Assembly: GCA_037893245.1 (NCBI GenBank)
Contig: JBAIAA010000412.1
Coordinates: 310,001-374,000, forward strand
DNA: 64,000 nucleotides
Reading direction: 5' to 3'
Origin: Crossaster papposus
Lineage: Eukaryota > Echinodermata > Asteroidea > Velatida > Solasteridae
Below the pieces are notes generated by a model, which saw only the letters and a list, made by a program, of their open reading frames with translations, made no database searches and was not told where the DNA came from. Position 1 is the stretch's first letter. Every line of letters begins with the position of its first letter. The translations under genes were made by a program, and so were the position numbers. Positions 1 to 11,989 of the stretch are shown here, in pieces.

Positions 1-2707
1 TGTAGGCGGGTTCAACGTGCATGAGGGCGCGAGCCGACGCGTTACCCGTCGCCGCATTCACAACACACATAATCTGCATAATGCGAGGACAGACAGACAT
101 TTCAAATTAAGAGATTTTTTTTTGACGGACGAGTCACGACGACCAGTGAGTGTTACAACTTGGACCTTTGAGGGTTTGAAGTAAAGTTCCTCCGGTGGTA
201 AACGTTCGTCATGAAATTGCCTTGGATGAGGGTTACGTAATTACAGGAGTACAGTCGACTCCTTATAGGGATCGTATACGTTTGGTAATTACTCCAAATT
301 AACGGAAATAAAAAGTTACTTGGTAAGAAGTACATCAGCTTTGGATAGTATAATACATTTGTATAAACTTTTCACTTCGAAGTACTACGGTTATGGAAAA
401 AGACGTCACTTTTTATCCCCCAAATTTGAATCTTAGAAGCGTTACTGCAGTGACGTTTCTTAGATTGTGTATTACAATGCAGATTTTTTTTCCTGCGTGG
501 AAATATTAAACCGCTCCAGATTTTCGGCAATATCTCAAAATCGCTACCACCTTTTGAAATGATTTTTTTACAGGTTAGTTTTATGGTATATATCTAAAAC
601 TATATAGGATTGAAACAAACAGTGGGTTTCAATTACCGAACGTATACAATCCCTTTAATAAGAGCTCGGTTAGGGCGAGATTCCGTTCAAGACGATTTTT
701 TTCGTCAATCCCGACCAAAGTGTACAAAATGTGGGAGAAAAAGGTTTATAATACGAGCTTAGGCGACATGACATTTCGGTTAAGACGAGCATTTTTTACG
801 ATATTATAAGCGCATAATTATGTATTAGTATCCAATGAGTAATCAACGACATTAGCGATCACCACCGGCTGGATAACGGATAACAGTTTAGCAAATAAAT
901 ACAATTTGTTTACCTGAATCGATTGATCTTCGTTCCCAGCATCGTGCACGAGGAGGACGCTGCTGCTCCCGATCGCCTGTACCGTCATCCGCGCCGCAGC
1001 GCCCGCATCGCCGTCCACCTCTTGACCTCCCACCAACCACACGTAGGCTGCTCGGGGCGCAGACTCGGCGTTGCACAGGAACGACACGGACTGGCCTGCT
1101 TGGACAGTGGTCTCGGTCGGAACCAGGCTCACGGTGGGCGGGTCGAGAACCAGACGGAACGGACCCATCGTGCAGGTGCGATGCTCGGCCCAGAAACGCT
1201 GCTTTCCAATGCAGACAAACTCGACAAACTCGTCCGTCTCGGCCACAGTCCAGTCATATCTGTTTCATAAAAATGATGTTTACGAGTTAACCCCCCCGAC
1301 TAGCCATCCTCAATCCTGAAAAATCCTCACCATGTAAAAAAATGAATTCATCCTCATTCCTCCAAAACAAAAGCATCCGTTATTTATAACATTTTGTTCA
1401 GTGGAGGGATGATCACTGTCTCAATCTTTCTGGGTCAAGTCAGTGCCGATGACATTCAGAAGCAATGCGGTTGTAAATTGTAAAATGTAAAGTGCAAAAT
1501 GTAAATTTTAAAGTATTTTCTAACGGTTTTTCCACATTTTTGCACTGATTAACTTTCAATGAGCTAATATGTGACCCAGCACGAGTAAATGAGACACTTT
1601 GAGGCAAAAATGAAAATTGAGATTTTGATTTCATAATTTAAAAGCTTGTTTAGCTGTAGCTTTATAACCTTGATATAGCGGCCATCGACGGTGCCGGTTT
1701 TCGTGGCCACTATACGCAAGTGGCCACTATAGCAAGACGTACACATGTACACACACCCATACATGTACATGTATGAAGTCCAGGAACCAAACAACAGGGG
1801 AGATTTCAAAGTCAACAGAGGGCGCACTTCATTTCTGCGGCCGGAGTACACAGGTTTCACGGCAATGTAATTGTACACATTTTATTTGCTGTGGGCTATT
1901 ATGGGTTGGCCACTGGCCGCGTTACGCAGTGGCCGCATTAGCAGAAATGGTTATGGTATGTTTATGCAAGGTTTGACTGTAATGAAATCAAAATCTCAAT
2001 TTTTATTTTTGCCTCAAAGTGTCTCATTTACTCGTGCTGGGTCACATATGAAGAAGAAAAAACAGTGTCAGGTTGCAACATTTTTTCCGATAAAACTTAA
2101 TATTTATTTTAAAAAATATATTAGTCGACTGGACTTACGCAATTCCCGTAGCAGTTTCCCTGGTCTCCACTGCAATGTCCCCCGTGTTCAAGAAGAGTTG
2201 AGCCCTTGGGTTGCCTCCCTCCACATCGCAAGCCAACGTTAGCGTCTCTGCTACGGCCACCGCATCGTCAGACCCCGCCCCGTGCGCACATCGAGGGTAC
2301 TCCGTGGTAGGCGAGGCCCATATCTGAAGACTGGCGGTGTTGGAGATCAATCCAGTCCCGTCCGCGGTCACCACGCACCGGTAGGAGCCCGAATCGCTCG
2401 CCTCGGTGTCCGCGATGACCAAGTTGTAGCTCCCGACGCCGGTCACTCCTCCGATGGAGAACCGGTGCGAGTCCGGAGCTAGTAAATCGAAGCCACGGGT
2501 GATGACACCGCTGTCTTTGATCCAGACGAACTGACCCGGACCCTGCTGACCGCTGACCGAGCAGTACAGGGTGACCGTCTCGCCGCTGACGGCCGACGTG
2601 TCCCGAGGCTGGAAGACAAACTGCGGGTTGTCCGCCAGCTGCGCCAGGGCGAAAACTAGCGGTGAAATCGCCAGGGATACGAGAAGTAGGCCCCCTGAAA
2701 ACAGCAT
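1..2707 (-). CDS. Ig-domain membrane/secreted protein, three 5' exons, runs off the window
   Basis: I read three exons: 2707-2139, 1259-914 and 73-1. Exon 1 starts at the ATG at 2707, followed by a hydrophobic signal peptide (MLFSGGLLLVSLAISPLVF), and ends at a GTAAGT donor with two bases of a codon left over. Exon 2 follows a CAG acceptor and completes the codon; it ends in phase 0 at GTAAAC. The short exon 3 follows a CAG acceptor and gives IMCVVNAATGN, which supplies the missing cysteine strand of the third Ig domain. In total 988 coding bases are seen. Ig1 has the usual cysteine, tryptophan and YRC pattern. Ig2 carries two extra cysteines (YPRC and RTCTMGP) at the positions found in the single-exon paralog at 7013-8830. 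The transmembrane part must lie beyond base 1. The exact family is not recognised; nectin/Kirre-like adhesion proteins have similar architecture. Confidence 0.8.
1570..2046. mobile_element. TA-flanked inverted-repeat element in intron 1 of the Ig gene
   Basis: Inverted repeats of about 67 bp begin TGTGACCCAGCACGAG and face each other. Each end abuts a TA dinucleotide (1568-1569 and 2047-2048), as expected for a Tc1/mariner-type target duplication. The centre holds a CGGCCA/TGGCCACT-rich stretch and no convincing ORF, so it is a non-autonomous element. Confidence 0.75.
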
Positions 2708-3607
2708 TTTTCCTCGGGTGAAGTTGCGGCGGGACACGCTAAAAGGGAAGGGTCTTCGCGGAGATGAGTCTTAAACTTCTTTAATTATGAGATCCCGAAT
2801 GCAAAATGTTTACACCCCGCACTTTGTAATGAGCATTGGGCGTTGATGTCTTCAGATTAACCTGGATAATTTACAACAAAGCGTTCCTAACCTTAGGCTC
2901 TATTGTTATGCTAAAACATTTGTCATTCTACAGAAAAGAAGGTGGTCACAATTGAAGGGGTATAACAAATGAGGTTGCATCTTCTTACTTTCCTTAAAAC
3001 CAGCTCTTAATTTATTTTTTTTAAACTCCTACCAAACTTACATGCTAAGCATTATAAATAAATCCGTTATTAAGTATTGGCTTCTAAAAACGAATAATAC
3101 TGATCAAACCTTGTATATTTTTTTGAGTATGGAGGAAGGAAAACCTTCCTCAACGCTTTGAGCATAGAGCGCTCAGGGAGCGCTTTTAGTAAAAAGCTAT
3201 GTACATGTACATGCATCATGTATACACTCATGATACAGTTTTCCATTCCCTTTGTAAACGTATCAAAAGCGATTACGTAACGCGCACTCGTTGACCTTTC
3301 TGTTGTGTAAATGGCGATATGCAAGAACGCGCATGCCCAACGTAAGCCGAGCACAGCGCCCTCTGCATCTATTGTCCGTGTGTCCATGGTCAATAGGCCG
3401 TATTATTGAACGTAGAGGGCGCTGTGCTCACGGTATTTGAGATTTTTGGCGAGTGACCGGTTTATCCCCCGAGTCTAATTTCCCTATGACATTGGTGTAC
3501 TCCAGCTGGAGTAGACCATTTTGTCAATTGTGCATTTTTATCGTTTGAAGCAGTAAAATTGCTCAAAATCTAAAGAAAGGTTCTTGAAAATTGTAAATAC
3601 TCTGATG

Positions 3608-3792
3608 AATTTGTATTATTATTATCTATTATTATTACTAAGGATCCCTCAAAAGCGCCCTAGGCACTGTAGCTCGTAAGCATGAAGAAACCTACAGTTA
3701 GAGAAAACAAAACAGTTTTTGAGGTGGGAGAAAAACCCCAGAAAAATATCTTGGAGAAAACCCACAAAATCAGGCAGGGATAGCGTACCAAA
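3608..3792 (-). mobile_element. SINE fragment, minus orientation, (ATT)n tail
   Basis: The body matches segments at 11228-11512 (minus) and 59825-60090 (plus): shared blocks include CAGGCAGGGA, GAGAAAACCCACA and the GAAGAAACCT block. An (ATT)n run at 3610-3640 lies at its 3' end on the minus strand. The tRNA-like head seen in the 59.8-kb copy is missing here. Confidence 0.6.
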
Positions 3793-6600
3793 AGGAGTAG
3801 TTTTACAGTGAGTTTCAAGTTAGTGTCAATAATATCTTTACAACAAGTAAGCTTTTTCAATAGTTGTTTATTTTGGTTGGTTACTTTTGGCAAAGGGTAG
3901 ACTTTAGCTTAAGGCAGTCAAGCTTTAATGTCCTGGTATTCCTCATAGCAGTAATTCAGTTTTACGGGAACCGGAAGTACACCGCCTCACCAGTCTCTGC
4001 TTCCGCATGATAAATATCCCCCATCCGGTATGATGCAAAAACCAACAAACCCGAGGTCAAAGTTCACTGTGGATGACCACATGCTTCTCGCACGTTGTAG
4101 TACAGCAGAATTAACGATGAACACACAATGATCGTTTTTCGACTTTATTCATCATAATCAACATTAATTTGAATGAAATCTAAAGAGTAGGTATAAAAGA
4201 TGTCATTCATGACAACAAAATGTAATCACATTTTGGTGAAATGTTTACTTTACCCTCCAAACGTTGAGTGGACCATTACATGATAATGCACAGCGCGACT
4301 TAATACTTTGTGTTGTTGTAGAGCCGGTCACATTTGTGTTTACCTAGTTTGATGAGTAAGATGATTAGAGGAAAATGCTAGGTCTAGATATATATATCTC
4401 AAGAGGTGGCACATTACTAATGGCAGCATGTTTACAAAACAGGCATGTCCACGGGAGCTTCGTTGTAAAAAAAGAATGTTGAAGACAGAACCTATAAATG
4501 TAAAAGACTCCTGTTAGCAAGCCAGTTGTGTACATACAATACAAATTGTGTAATGGGCCATGCATATCTCGAGATTCAATTAAGCTCAAGTTTTCATTTT
4601 CAGGATTCTTTCTAAACACTCTATATATACTCATCAACACTATAAACAAATTTGGGTTAACCTTTTGTGTGCCCACCCTGCCCACTGGCCTCCGTAACAA
4701 ACCATCATTAGGACTAACCTGGCCTTCAACTCAAGGATCATAAAAAGAAATCGATCAGTATTTTGAAAAAAAAAACAAAAAAAAAACGATAAAACATTAA
4801 AGAAACTGTATATAATTTGTTTTTACTAATAATATATTTATTGCAATTCAAAGTACTCATAAAGTTATAAAAAAATAAAATTAATAGTTATACAAAATAC
4901 AATATCGTTCTATAAGTACGCATTAACAACTTAAAATCACACTAATCTCAATACTAAATGACAAATTGATTTGTGTGTGTTATAAACATTTAAGTGTTTA
5001 TAACGTTATCGATCTACAATTTAAAAAAGAGAGCATACACTTTAAAAACAGACTGGTTAACCATAACTAATATTATACGGTTTTCTGTCGCAACCCATGA
5101 AAACGGTGACCAGTTGACTAACTGATGAATTTAGGTTTAACCAAAATACTGGTTGAAATAACCAAATGATTGTGACAAATATTTTTTTTTTTTTTACCGA
5201 TTTTTTTGTTTAGAGTGTATTAAAGTACAATTCATGGACGTAACTCCAAGAAAAATTACGCTACACTAAATATTACCATTTTATTAAAAATCGAAATTTC
5301 AGGTTTACTAATTAAAAGATAATCCCAGTATTTATTAATTAACGTTTCTTAAAACAATGCGTGTGTTGTTCCCTATACGAGCATTATAAAAGTTATTTAC
5401 TTTTAAATTAGTCATTGAAAACATAAAATCAACTGACCTTTAGTTAATGAATAATTCGAGTTGTCAGACTATATAGTCCTAGCGCAGGGAAGGAGATATT
5501 TGTTCACAAAATGAAAGCCCTTTTTAGAGAGTTGCAGAAGCCCGAAATCAGAAAAAATTGTTTAATTAACATCGCCCCATAAAATTAAAAAAAACACCAT
5601 ATATTCAGTTGTTATCGATTTGCTAACATTAATTTAAAACAATACTAGAATATAAATGTCTGCATTTTCTACCTCAACATTATCAAATTCGTAAGTTAAT
5701 TATAACTATAAAGCCCCTTCATTTATATTTTACACACAAACAATGTAACAAATCTTCAAGTTTCTGTAATGCCCGTCACGTTATCAATTCGTAAGTTAAT
5801 TTATAAAAGCAAGTTTATAAGGCACCTTCATTTATCTTTAACACACAAACAATGTTAACAATCTTCAAGTTTCCATAATGCCCGTCACAATCTTTGCACT
5901 TGTAGATATATTGCATATTTTCACGTTATCAATTTCCTACTCAGTGTCGATTCATACTTCGCGAGAATTCGCCCGAGTTCAAAAGGTGTTCAACATTTGC
6001 GAATTCACAGCGCGAAAACTCCCCGTGACGCCACAAATTCGCGCTCGTAATCGCTTTCACGCCGATTGAATTGACCTTAACAAGGGCAACCCCCACCCCC
6101 CCAAAAGCCTGAACCCGACCCCTTGTATCCCGCCCCATGTGCCACCTCTCTCAGAATGTATAAAACTATTTTTTTCCAAACCAACTGTCTACCTCCCCCC
6201 CCCAAAAAAAAAAAAAATTAAAAAAATAATAAATAAATAAAAAAATTCCCCTCTCCATGTTTCCCTGCAAATTAAGCCCCAGAATGCTACTTTCAATCCA
6301 ACAAACACAATTGACATCTTATTTTACAATGGAGATCATGTGACGACCTTGTGACACAAACACTCTGAAACAAATAGTGAAACAAACATTATCTGCAGCA
6401 GACTCTCAATTCTCGCACACCCCCCACAAAGTTTAGACGCTTTTAATTATAATTTTAGTTCATTTAATTAAAACGAATGCTGATCTCCATCTGCTCAATT
6501 ATGCATCTTCTTGGTTGTTTTACAATCGACAACCACCAATACAATCGATTTTCGTGTTCGACAGATTCCTTTCCAGGTGAGGAAAGTCACAGCTAAAGTT
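3793..6600. other. AT-rich intergenic DNA, no gene seen
   Basis: Only short chance reading frames occur. The region holds homopolymer runs (4764-4790, 5180-5200, 6195-6245) and a two-copy tandem duplication (separate entry). It separates the two Ig genes. Confidence 0.6.
5684..5887. repeat. Two-copy tandem duplication, about 100 bp
   Basis: The block TATCAAATTCGTAAGTTAAT through TCTTCAAGTTTC and AATGCCCGTCAC appears twice head to tail with small indels. Confidence 0.7.
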
Positions 6601-7012
6601 CATTCGAGTGTTGCTGTGGTCATTGTTTTGCCAACCGAAGCAAAATGTCTGACGATTTGTTGACATATTTCCTGGCCTTTGACATTTTCGCCTTTACCTT
6701 TGACCTCAACTCCCGGATGCCAAATCCTCTTTGACCACGATTTGGTTGCTGACTTGCTGATATACAATTGTGATATACAATTGTGATATTTTGTTTGGGC
6801 GAGTTACACCCCAAAGCTATATCTTGGAAGAAAGTGACAAGAAGTTGGGTTTTTGTTTTTTTATAGATGCACACACTGACCACCAGTAATGGATTGGTCT
6901 TTCACGTGTTCTTGTCAGCAACCAATGATGTTGGTCTTCTTCGACCGCATGATCAAGTTGTGATCATACCGCACTATTCGACTCTTCGACGCCAGGCTGA
7001 GCCCTACCGGCA

Positions 7013-8830
7013 TCAGACCTCGACGTGAGACATCTTACGACCACCACAGTTGCAGTTATTAGACTGGTGGGGAGGGTAGGAGTCGTTTAGAGGCTTAACG
7101 AGAACGTCTTCCTCACCGAAACCAGACTCGGGGGATGTAACGGACATTTGAGATTCGTTGTACCGCTTACGGGCTGAGATCGGTGTCAGCTCGGCGTACT
7201 CGTTCTGCTGTACCGGCTCTGTGATCTTGGGCAAGGGGCGACCAGCTTGGCTGTGCGCCGATTCGCTTGGTTTGCGCTCCTTGATGGGAGACGAATCAAG
7301 GTGCTTGGCCGGGCGGTGGGTAGGGGAACCATTGCTGGGGCTGCGGTACTCACGGTGGCTCTGCTCGTGGCGGTGTAAGGGTTTGCCCAGGGAGTCGACA
7401 CTGTACTTCCTGTGGGTAGGGGAGTCTCGAGAATAAGACCTGTTAACCAGAGCAGAGGCCGAGTCCAGGCTGACGCTGTCGAACATGTCCCTGCTGTGGG
7501 AGCGACTACGGTTGAGTTCGAAGTCGACACGGTCCAGGTACGGCGTGCCCGTCCGGGAGATGTTACCGAAGGAAGCCAGGGAATGCACGTCTGCGTGAAG
7601 ATTGTCTAGATCGGTCACTGTGATGACTGCTTGGGTCGGTCGCTTCTTCCTCTTGATGACGAAAACCACCAAAACAATGGTCAGTAAGAGCAAGGCCGCG
7701 GCTATCAGTATGAGAATGATGACGTACGGGGCTGTGATCAGGGGGTCGCCGGATTTAGGCTCGGGGGTTGCTCGAGGTGGAGCTCTGGTTGGGACCACAG
7801 GTAACGTTGGGCGCGGGGGCAGCGTGGTTGGATTGAAGACATCGATAATGAAGGTGGCATTGAGTGCTCCTAGACTGTTCCTTGCCTCACAAGTAACCAC
7901 TGTACCTAGGTCCTCGAACGCCACGTCCCTTAGGACCAATACACTAGCCCCGGCACTCTCAACCCTGCTAGCTTGGCTCTCCCCAACCTCAGGGCTTGGC
8001 GGGGTGACGTGCCAGGTAAACATATTCGCCATTGGGTTGGCATTTGCACCACAGAATAGGATCAAAGTCCCACCCTTCTTGGGTACTAGCGGCGTAGGCG
8101 AGATGGTCGCGTCCATGGGCGGGAAGACCACATCAATAGGTCCTACTCGGCAGGTTGTCGGTTCTTGCAGGAGTTCATGTGTCAATGTGCAGAAGAAAAT
8201 TTTTTTGTCGTCCGCCACGGTGATGTTTTTGGCAAAGCTCAGTTCAATATACCCTGGGGTTGACTCGGTTAGTTTTGCTGGGAGCTCTGCTCCGTCCAGG
8301 GTCCAGTTCAGATTGGCTGCCGGCTCCCCCTTCTCCGAGGAGCAGACGAATTCGGCCTGCTGCCCAATCCGAAACTCCGTGGTTCTGCGGTAATCGGGAG
8401 AGCACAGTGGGTACCCTTCTGACGGAGGGTGCTGAACAATGAGTATCGCCGGGTCTGAAACGATGTCCTCTCCGCCTGACGGCGGCGCACGAAGCTGGCA
8501 ACGGTACGGGTTCTTGTCCAAGAGAAGGACACCGGTAATCATCAAGTTGTAGTAGCCTTGGAGGTGATTCCCGACTATGGAGTACCTGGTAGAGGGAACT
8601 GCTACGGACGTAATAGAGCCATCGTTGCTGATAATTTTGTCGCCTCTGATCCAGTTGACGGTGTATATTGCCTTGTTGGAAACTTTGCAGTACATCACCG
8701 CGGTTTCCTGCGCGACGACGGTGGTCGTTTGAGGGGCGATCTCGATCCTCGGTTGGGCTCCTACTGCCGTCAGGCACAGCAGCAGACCCCACAGCGCACT
8801 GGGTGATACAACCCGAGATACACACACCAT
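7013..8830 (-). CDS. Type I membrane protein with three Ig domains, single exon, 605 aa
   Basis: The ATG at 8830 opens a signal peptide (residues 1-25, cleavage likely near VGA-QP). Ig1 spans about residues 30-133 (C48, W60, C111). Ig2 spans 140-232 (C163, W176, C214, plus an extra pair C143 and C227). Ig3 spans 237-331 (C260, W273, C314). A proline-rich stalk, a transmembrane helix at about 368-392 and a KRKKR stop-transfer follow. The cytoplasmic tail of roughly 210 residues is rich in Ser/Arg and contains YAEL (a YxxL motif). It ends in HVEV, a class-II-type PDZ ligand. Asn-linked sites such as NWT, NIT and NAT lie in the Ig domains. It should act at the cell surface in adhesion or recognition. 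The Ig1-Ig3 layout and the extra Ig2 cysteines match the intron-bearing gene at 1-2707, so the two are tandem paralogs. The exact family is not recognised. Confidence 0.9.
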   Translation of the reverse strand: MVCVSRVVSPSALWGLLLCLTAVGAQPRIEIAPQTTTVVAQETAVMYCKVSNKAIYTVNWIRGDKIISNDGSITSVAVPSTRYSIVGNHLQGYYNLMITGVLLLDKNPYRCQLRAPPSGGEDIVSDPAILIVQHPPSEGYPLCSPDYRRTTEFRIGQQAEFVCSSEKGEPAANLNWTLDGAELPAKLTESTPGYIELSFAKNITVADDKKIFFCTLTHELLQEPTTCRVGPIDVVFPPMDATISPTPLVPKKGGTLILFCGANANPMANMFTWHVTPPSPEVGESQASRVESAGASVLVLRDVAFEDLGTVVTCEARNSLGALNATFIIDVFNPTTLPPRPTLPVVPTRAPPRATPEPKSGDPLITAPYVIILILIAAALLLLTIVLVVFVIKRKKRPTQAVITVTDLDNLHADVHSLASFGNISRTGTPYLDRVDFELNRSRSHSRDMFDSVSLDSASALVNRSYSRDSPTHRKYSVDSLGKPLHRHEQSHREYRSPSNGSPTHRPAKHLDSSPIKERKPSESAHSQAGRPLPKITEPVQQNEYAELTPISARKRYNESQMSVTSPESGFGEEDVLVKPLNDSYPPHQSNNCNCGGRKMSHVEV

Positions 8831-9136
8831 CGCAACTTCGTCAATTAGTCAAGTCCAAGAAGTTAAAGGACGGCTTCAATTTTCAATTACAATCGAAAAG
8901 CAGATTAGAATCAAGTCTCAAATCTGTCTGTCAAACATTCGCAAAAGAGCTTCCAATAAGTTATACAATCACACATCAATCAAAACACACTTCAACCAGA
9001 TGTAAATACCCGATTCGATTCTCAGTGCGAAACGCGTCCAAATAGTAATAGCAATTTGTAAAACAATGGATGATTGTCACAACATCATCACAACTAATCT
9101 AAACATCGCAATGAATCAACTGATCGGTTATCTAGC

Positions 9137-9144
9137 TATAAAAG
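9137..9144 (+). promoter_or_regulatory. TATA box candidate (TATAAAAG)
   Basis: A consensus TATAAAAG is followed by a GC-rich stretch, as in a core promoter pointing right. It lies about 300 bp upstream of, and divergent from, the single-exon Ig gene. The first downstream ATG (9270) opens only a 24-codon frame, so the transcript, if real, may be noncoding or spliced. Confidence 0.35.
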
Positions 9145-9689
9145 GGCCGGCCTGGCCTCGGTTGCGCATCCGCCCACCGTTTCCTCCCTGGGTGTAGTTT
9201 GTGCTGTGTTACTGTTCCGGTTCTAGCTACCGCAGTGAGATAGTTTACGGAAGCTGGAACTAGGATATCATGATGAACTGGATAGGGCTGGATTCCAAGG
9301 TGATTCTTGTGTGTTCAAATGTAAATACTCTGCCTGGAAAATGACCATAGGATTTTGTGAATGATGATGCAATTTGTCTGATTTGTTGACAGTTCGAGAA
9401 AGTTCTATAGCCACTCGCTCTTTTATACTGAAACACGCTTAGTTCAACCTCGTTATAATCTATAACACTATGACAGACGTGCATTTTCAGTATCAACACC
9501 TAGTGTATAGAAGACTTTCTTATTTTATTCGAAATGCACCTTCTCTTTTATTTTTTTAAGTCAGCACTAAAAACTTATTATTTTCGACAGGCCTTTAAGT
9601 AATTTTCCAGTGATTGTGATTTTTAATGTATTTTCTTAATGAATCTTGTCATGTATTTTAATGATTTTTTTAATAGATACATTTTAAAA

Positions 9690-9782
9690 TAATATTTTGA
9701 TGATTAAATTTGTAAAGCGCACTGAGATTATTATATAATGTAATGCGCTATATAAGAATACAATATTATTATTATTATTATG
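9690..9782 (+). mobile_element. 3' tail of a LINE/SINE with (ATT)n end
   Basis: The segment GCGCTATATAAGAATACAAT followed by (ATT)n, with GTAAAGCGC just before, is a typical animal LINE/SINE 3' tail. No upstream body is recognisable. Confidence 0.5.
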
Positions 9783-10466
9783 TAATCAAGTGTTGCTTTT
9801 AAACTATTTTAATTCGGTAAGTAGGTGTTTAAAGAAATTATACACAGCTTTTGCTGTAATTATACACGTATTTATAAATGGATAAACTTGTGAGTTAGTA
9901 TTTTAAAGCACATAAATATCGTTACACTGGCTTGTTTAAAGTTATGTTATATAAACGTTGGGTTAAAAAATCAAGACAAATTTCTCTTTTGCAATCTGGT
10001 TCCCTGACTCTATTTTAGACGATGCAGAGCAATTTATACACGTCGGGGAACTGTCAGGTAAGAGAACCAGAATATGGCTTGCTTTCAACCATTTACTATT
10101 AACACTGATAGCAAACAAAATGTGGACTGACTTGATTTGGTAATTTGGGGGCAGTATCTGGAAAAACAAGTATTTTGCCAACGATAGTCGGCCGACAGCA
10201 ATCGTTATATAATATCAAACTTTTCTAGGAAATGACAGCACATCAGGTGCCGTGATTTCACAGGATGGTTGCGACTATACGTTAATACAATCAAGTAAAG
10301 TAAGATATTTTGGTTGGTTGTTTGATGTTTGAACATTTTGTAAATCACCTTTAATAGGTTTTGCCAACAATATTCCCCTCTGCCAAACCTGTTCCCAGTG
10401 ACCGATAACTGCTGAATCTGGACCGTTTTGTTTTTACATATTTCCCCCGTTATAAGCCTGTGTATC

Positions 10467-10578
10467 GATGACGTCACACGTTGTTTATAACTCGAACTTT
10501 TCATTTGGGGAAACGAAACCGTCATGCTAAACTGGCTTCCATGAGAAAGCGCATCTGTAAACAAAGTGTGACGTCATC
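10467..10578. mobile_element. 112-bp foldback element with two CRE-like ends
   Basis: The ends are inverted copies of about 22 bp (GATGACGTCACAC, then TTGTTTA). Each contains the palindrome TGACGTCA, the CREB/ATF site. No ORF is present. Confidence 0.6.
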
Positions 10579-11227
10579 AGTACAAACTTTCTTCGGCGGC
10601 CTTGCGAAAACTTACCGCGATATGCCTTTGCGTAATTCTACCTCGCGTTCCCACTGGGAGTTTGTTTTACGGCGACGGAATGTTTATTCACCTTGCGAAG
10701 TTGACAGAACAATGTCACACACTGCTGGCGCTAATAACTGTCCGCGGCTACTTTGTGCATGGTAGTTTTACATCACCGCTGTGTTAAGTTGACAGAGACG
10801 TTAGTCTCAGGGATGAGATTATTAATTTGGGAAAATGTTTGAAGATTGATGAAATGTCTGAAAAATTCATATCTTTATACACTAATAATGTCTTATTCTG
10901 AAGTTCAAAAAGTCTGAATTCAGATAAAAGTCTGAACAATCTCATGCCCGGGTTATTCTACCGCTTGTTCCCATTGGATTTAATTTTGCCATTCTGCAGA
11001 ATTAAAGTCGCGGTACGTTTTGATTTTATAACAATTTCAACGGAAACACTGGTTTTTTTTACAATCGAGGGAGGGATATTGTACTGCTCGTCTCATACCA
11101 TGTATATAACATGCGAAACATTAGTTTTCACAGTTAACAATCAATGGGGAAAATACAAAACAAAAAAAATCGATTCTGCCGTTTCCTATAAAACAAACAA
11201 ATAATCGAATTTTGAATGGTACTACAT

Positions 11228-11512
11228 GTATTATTAGTATTATTATGAAGCCTATTATTATGAATTCTTTCTGGTAATGAAACCATCAAGGATCCACCCA
11301 AAAGCCCTTGATAATACAGTATCAATATACGTGTACATGTACATGTACACGTATGTACAGGCACTGCACAGTAGCTCGGAGCTTGAAGAAACCTGTAGAG
11401 AGAAGACAATGAGAAGGTACAGTCTTAGAGGTGGGAGGAAAACCCCAGAAGAATATCCTGGAGAAAACCCACAGAGTCAGGCAGGGACTAAAAACCAATC
11501 CACTACGAAATT
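11228..11512 (-). mobile_element. SINE copy, minus orientation, interrupted
   Basis: It shares the GTAGAGAGAAGACAATGAGA and GAGAAAACCCACAGAGTCAG blocks with the copy at 59825-60090, and has (ATT)-rich sequence at its tail (11228-11265). A TGTACATG-rich insert at 11307-11360 also occurs at 11757-11800. Confidence 0.6.
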
Positions 11513-11989
11513 CTTCCCACGCTACGTCATTAAATTTAATTGCAGATCCGACAACGACGGGTATTGTTTTTCCAGGATATCAATCCGAAGGGAATTTATT
11601 GGGAATTGGATGTTGTGTTAATGGGTTGGCAAAGTGCCAATTTTAGGGATTTGATCATGACTTTTCAATTATTTCTCAGTATGACTGCCAAAAAAAGAAG
11701 AGAAGAGTAAAACATACAACAACAGACAGAAGATTTTTGGTGAAAAGGGCTTTATTTATTGATAATACAGTATCAATATACGTGTACATGTACATGTATG
11801 TATATAATGTACATGAAATAATATACAATAATTGCCGTGATGTTGGATGACGTTTTGAACACCCAAGAAACGCATAGTAGTACCCGAGGGGAAGCCGGGG
11901 TGGTGGGTCCCGGGGTGTTCAAAGCATCATATTCCACATCACAAAAGTCTACAACTGTTTTGTTATATCTGTCCTGAACCTCAGCAGAC

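Noticed and set aside
3345..3435. CTCF-like site (AGAGGGCGCTGTG), also near 23630
   Set aside because: Only part of the motif matches and it lies within shared repeat sequence; not enough to call.
7602..8393. Plus-strand 263-codon frame
   Set aside because: Antisense shadow of the single-exon Ig gene.
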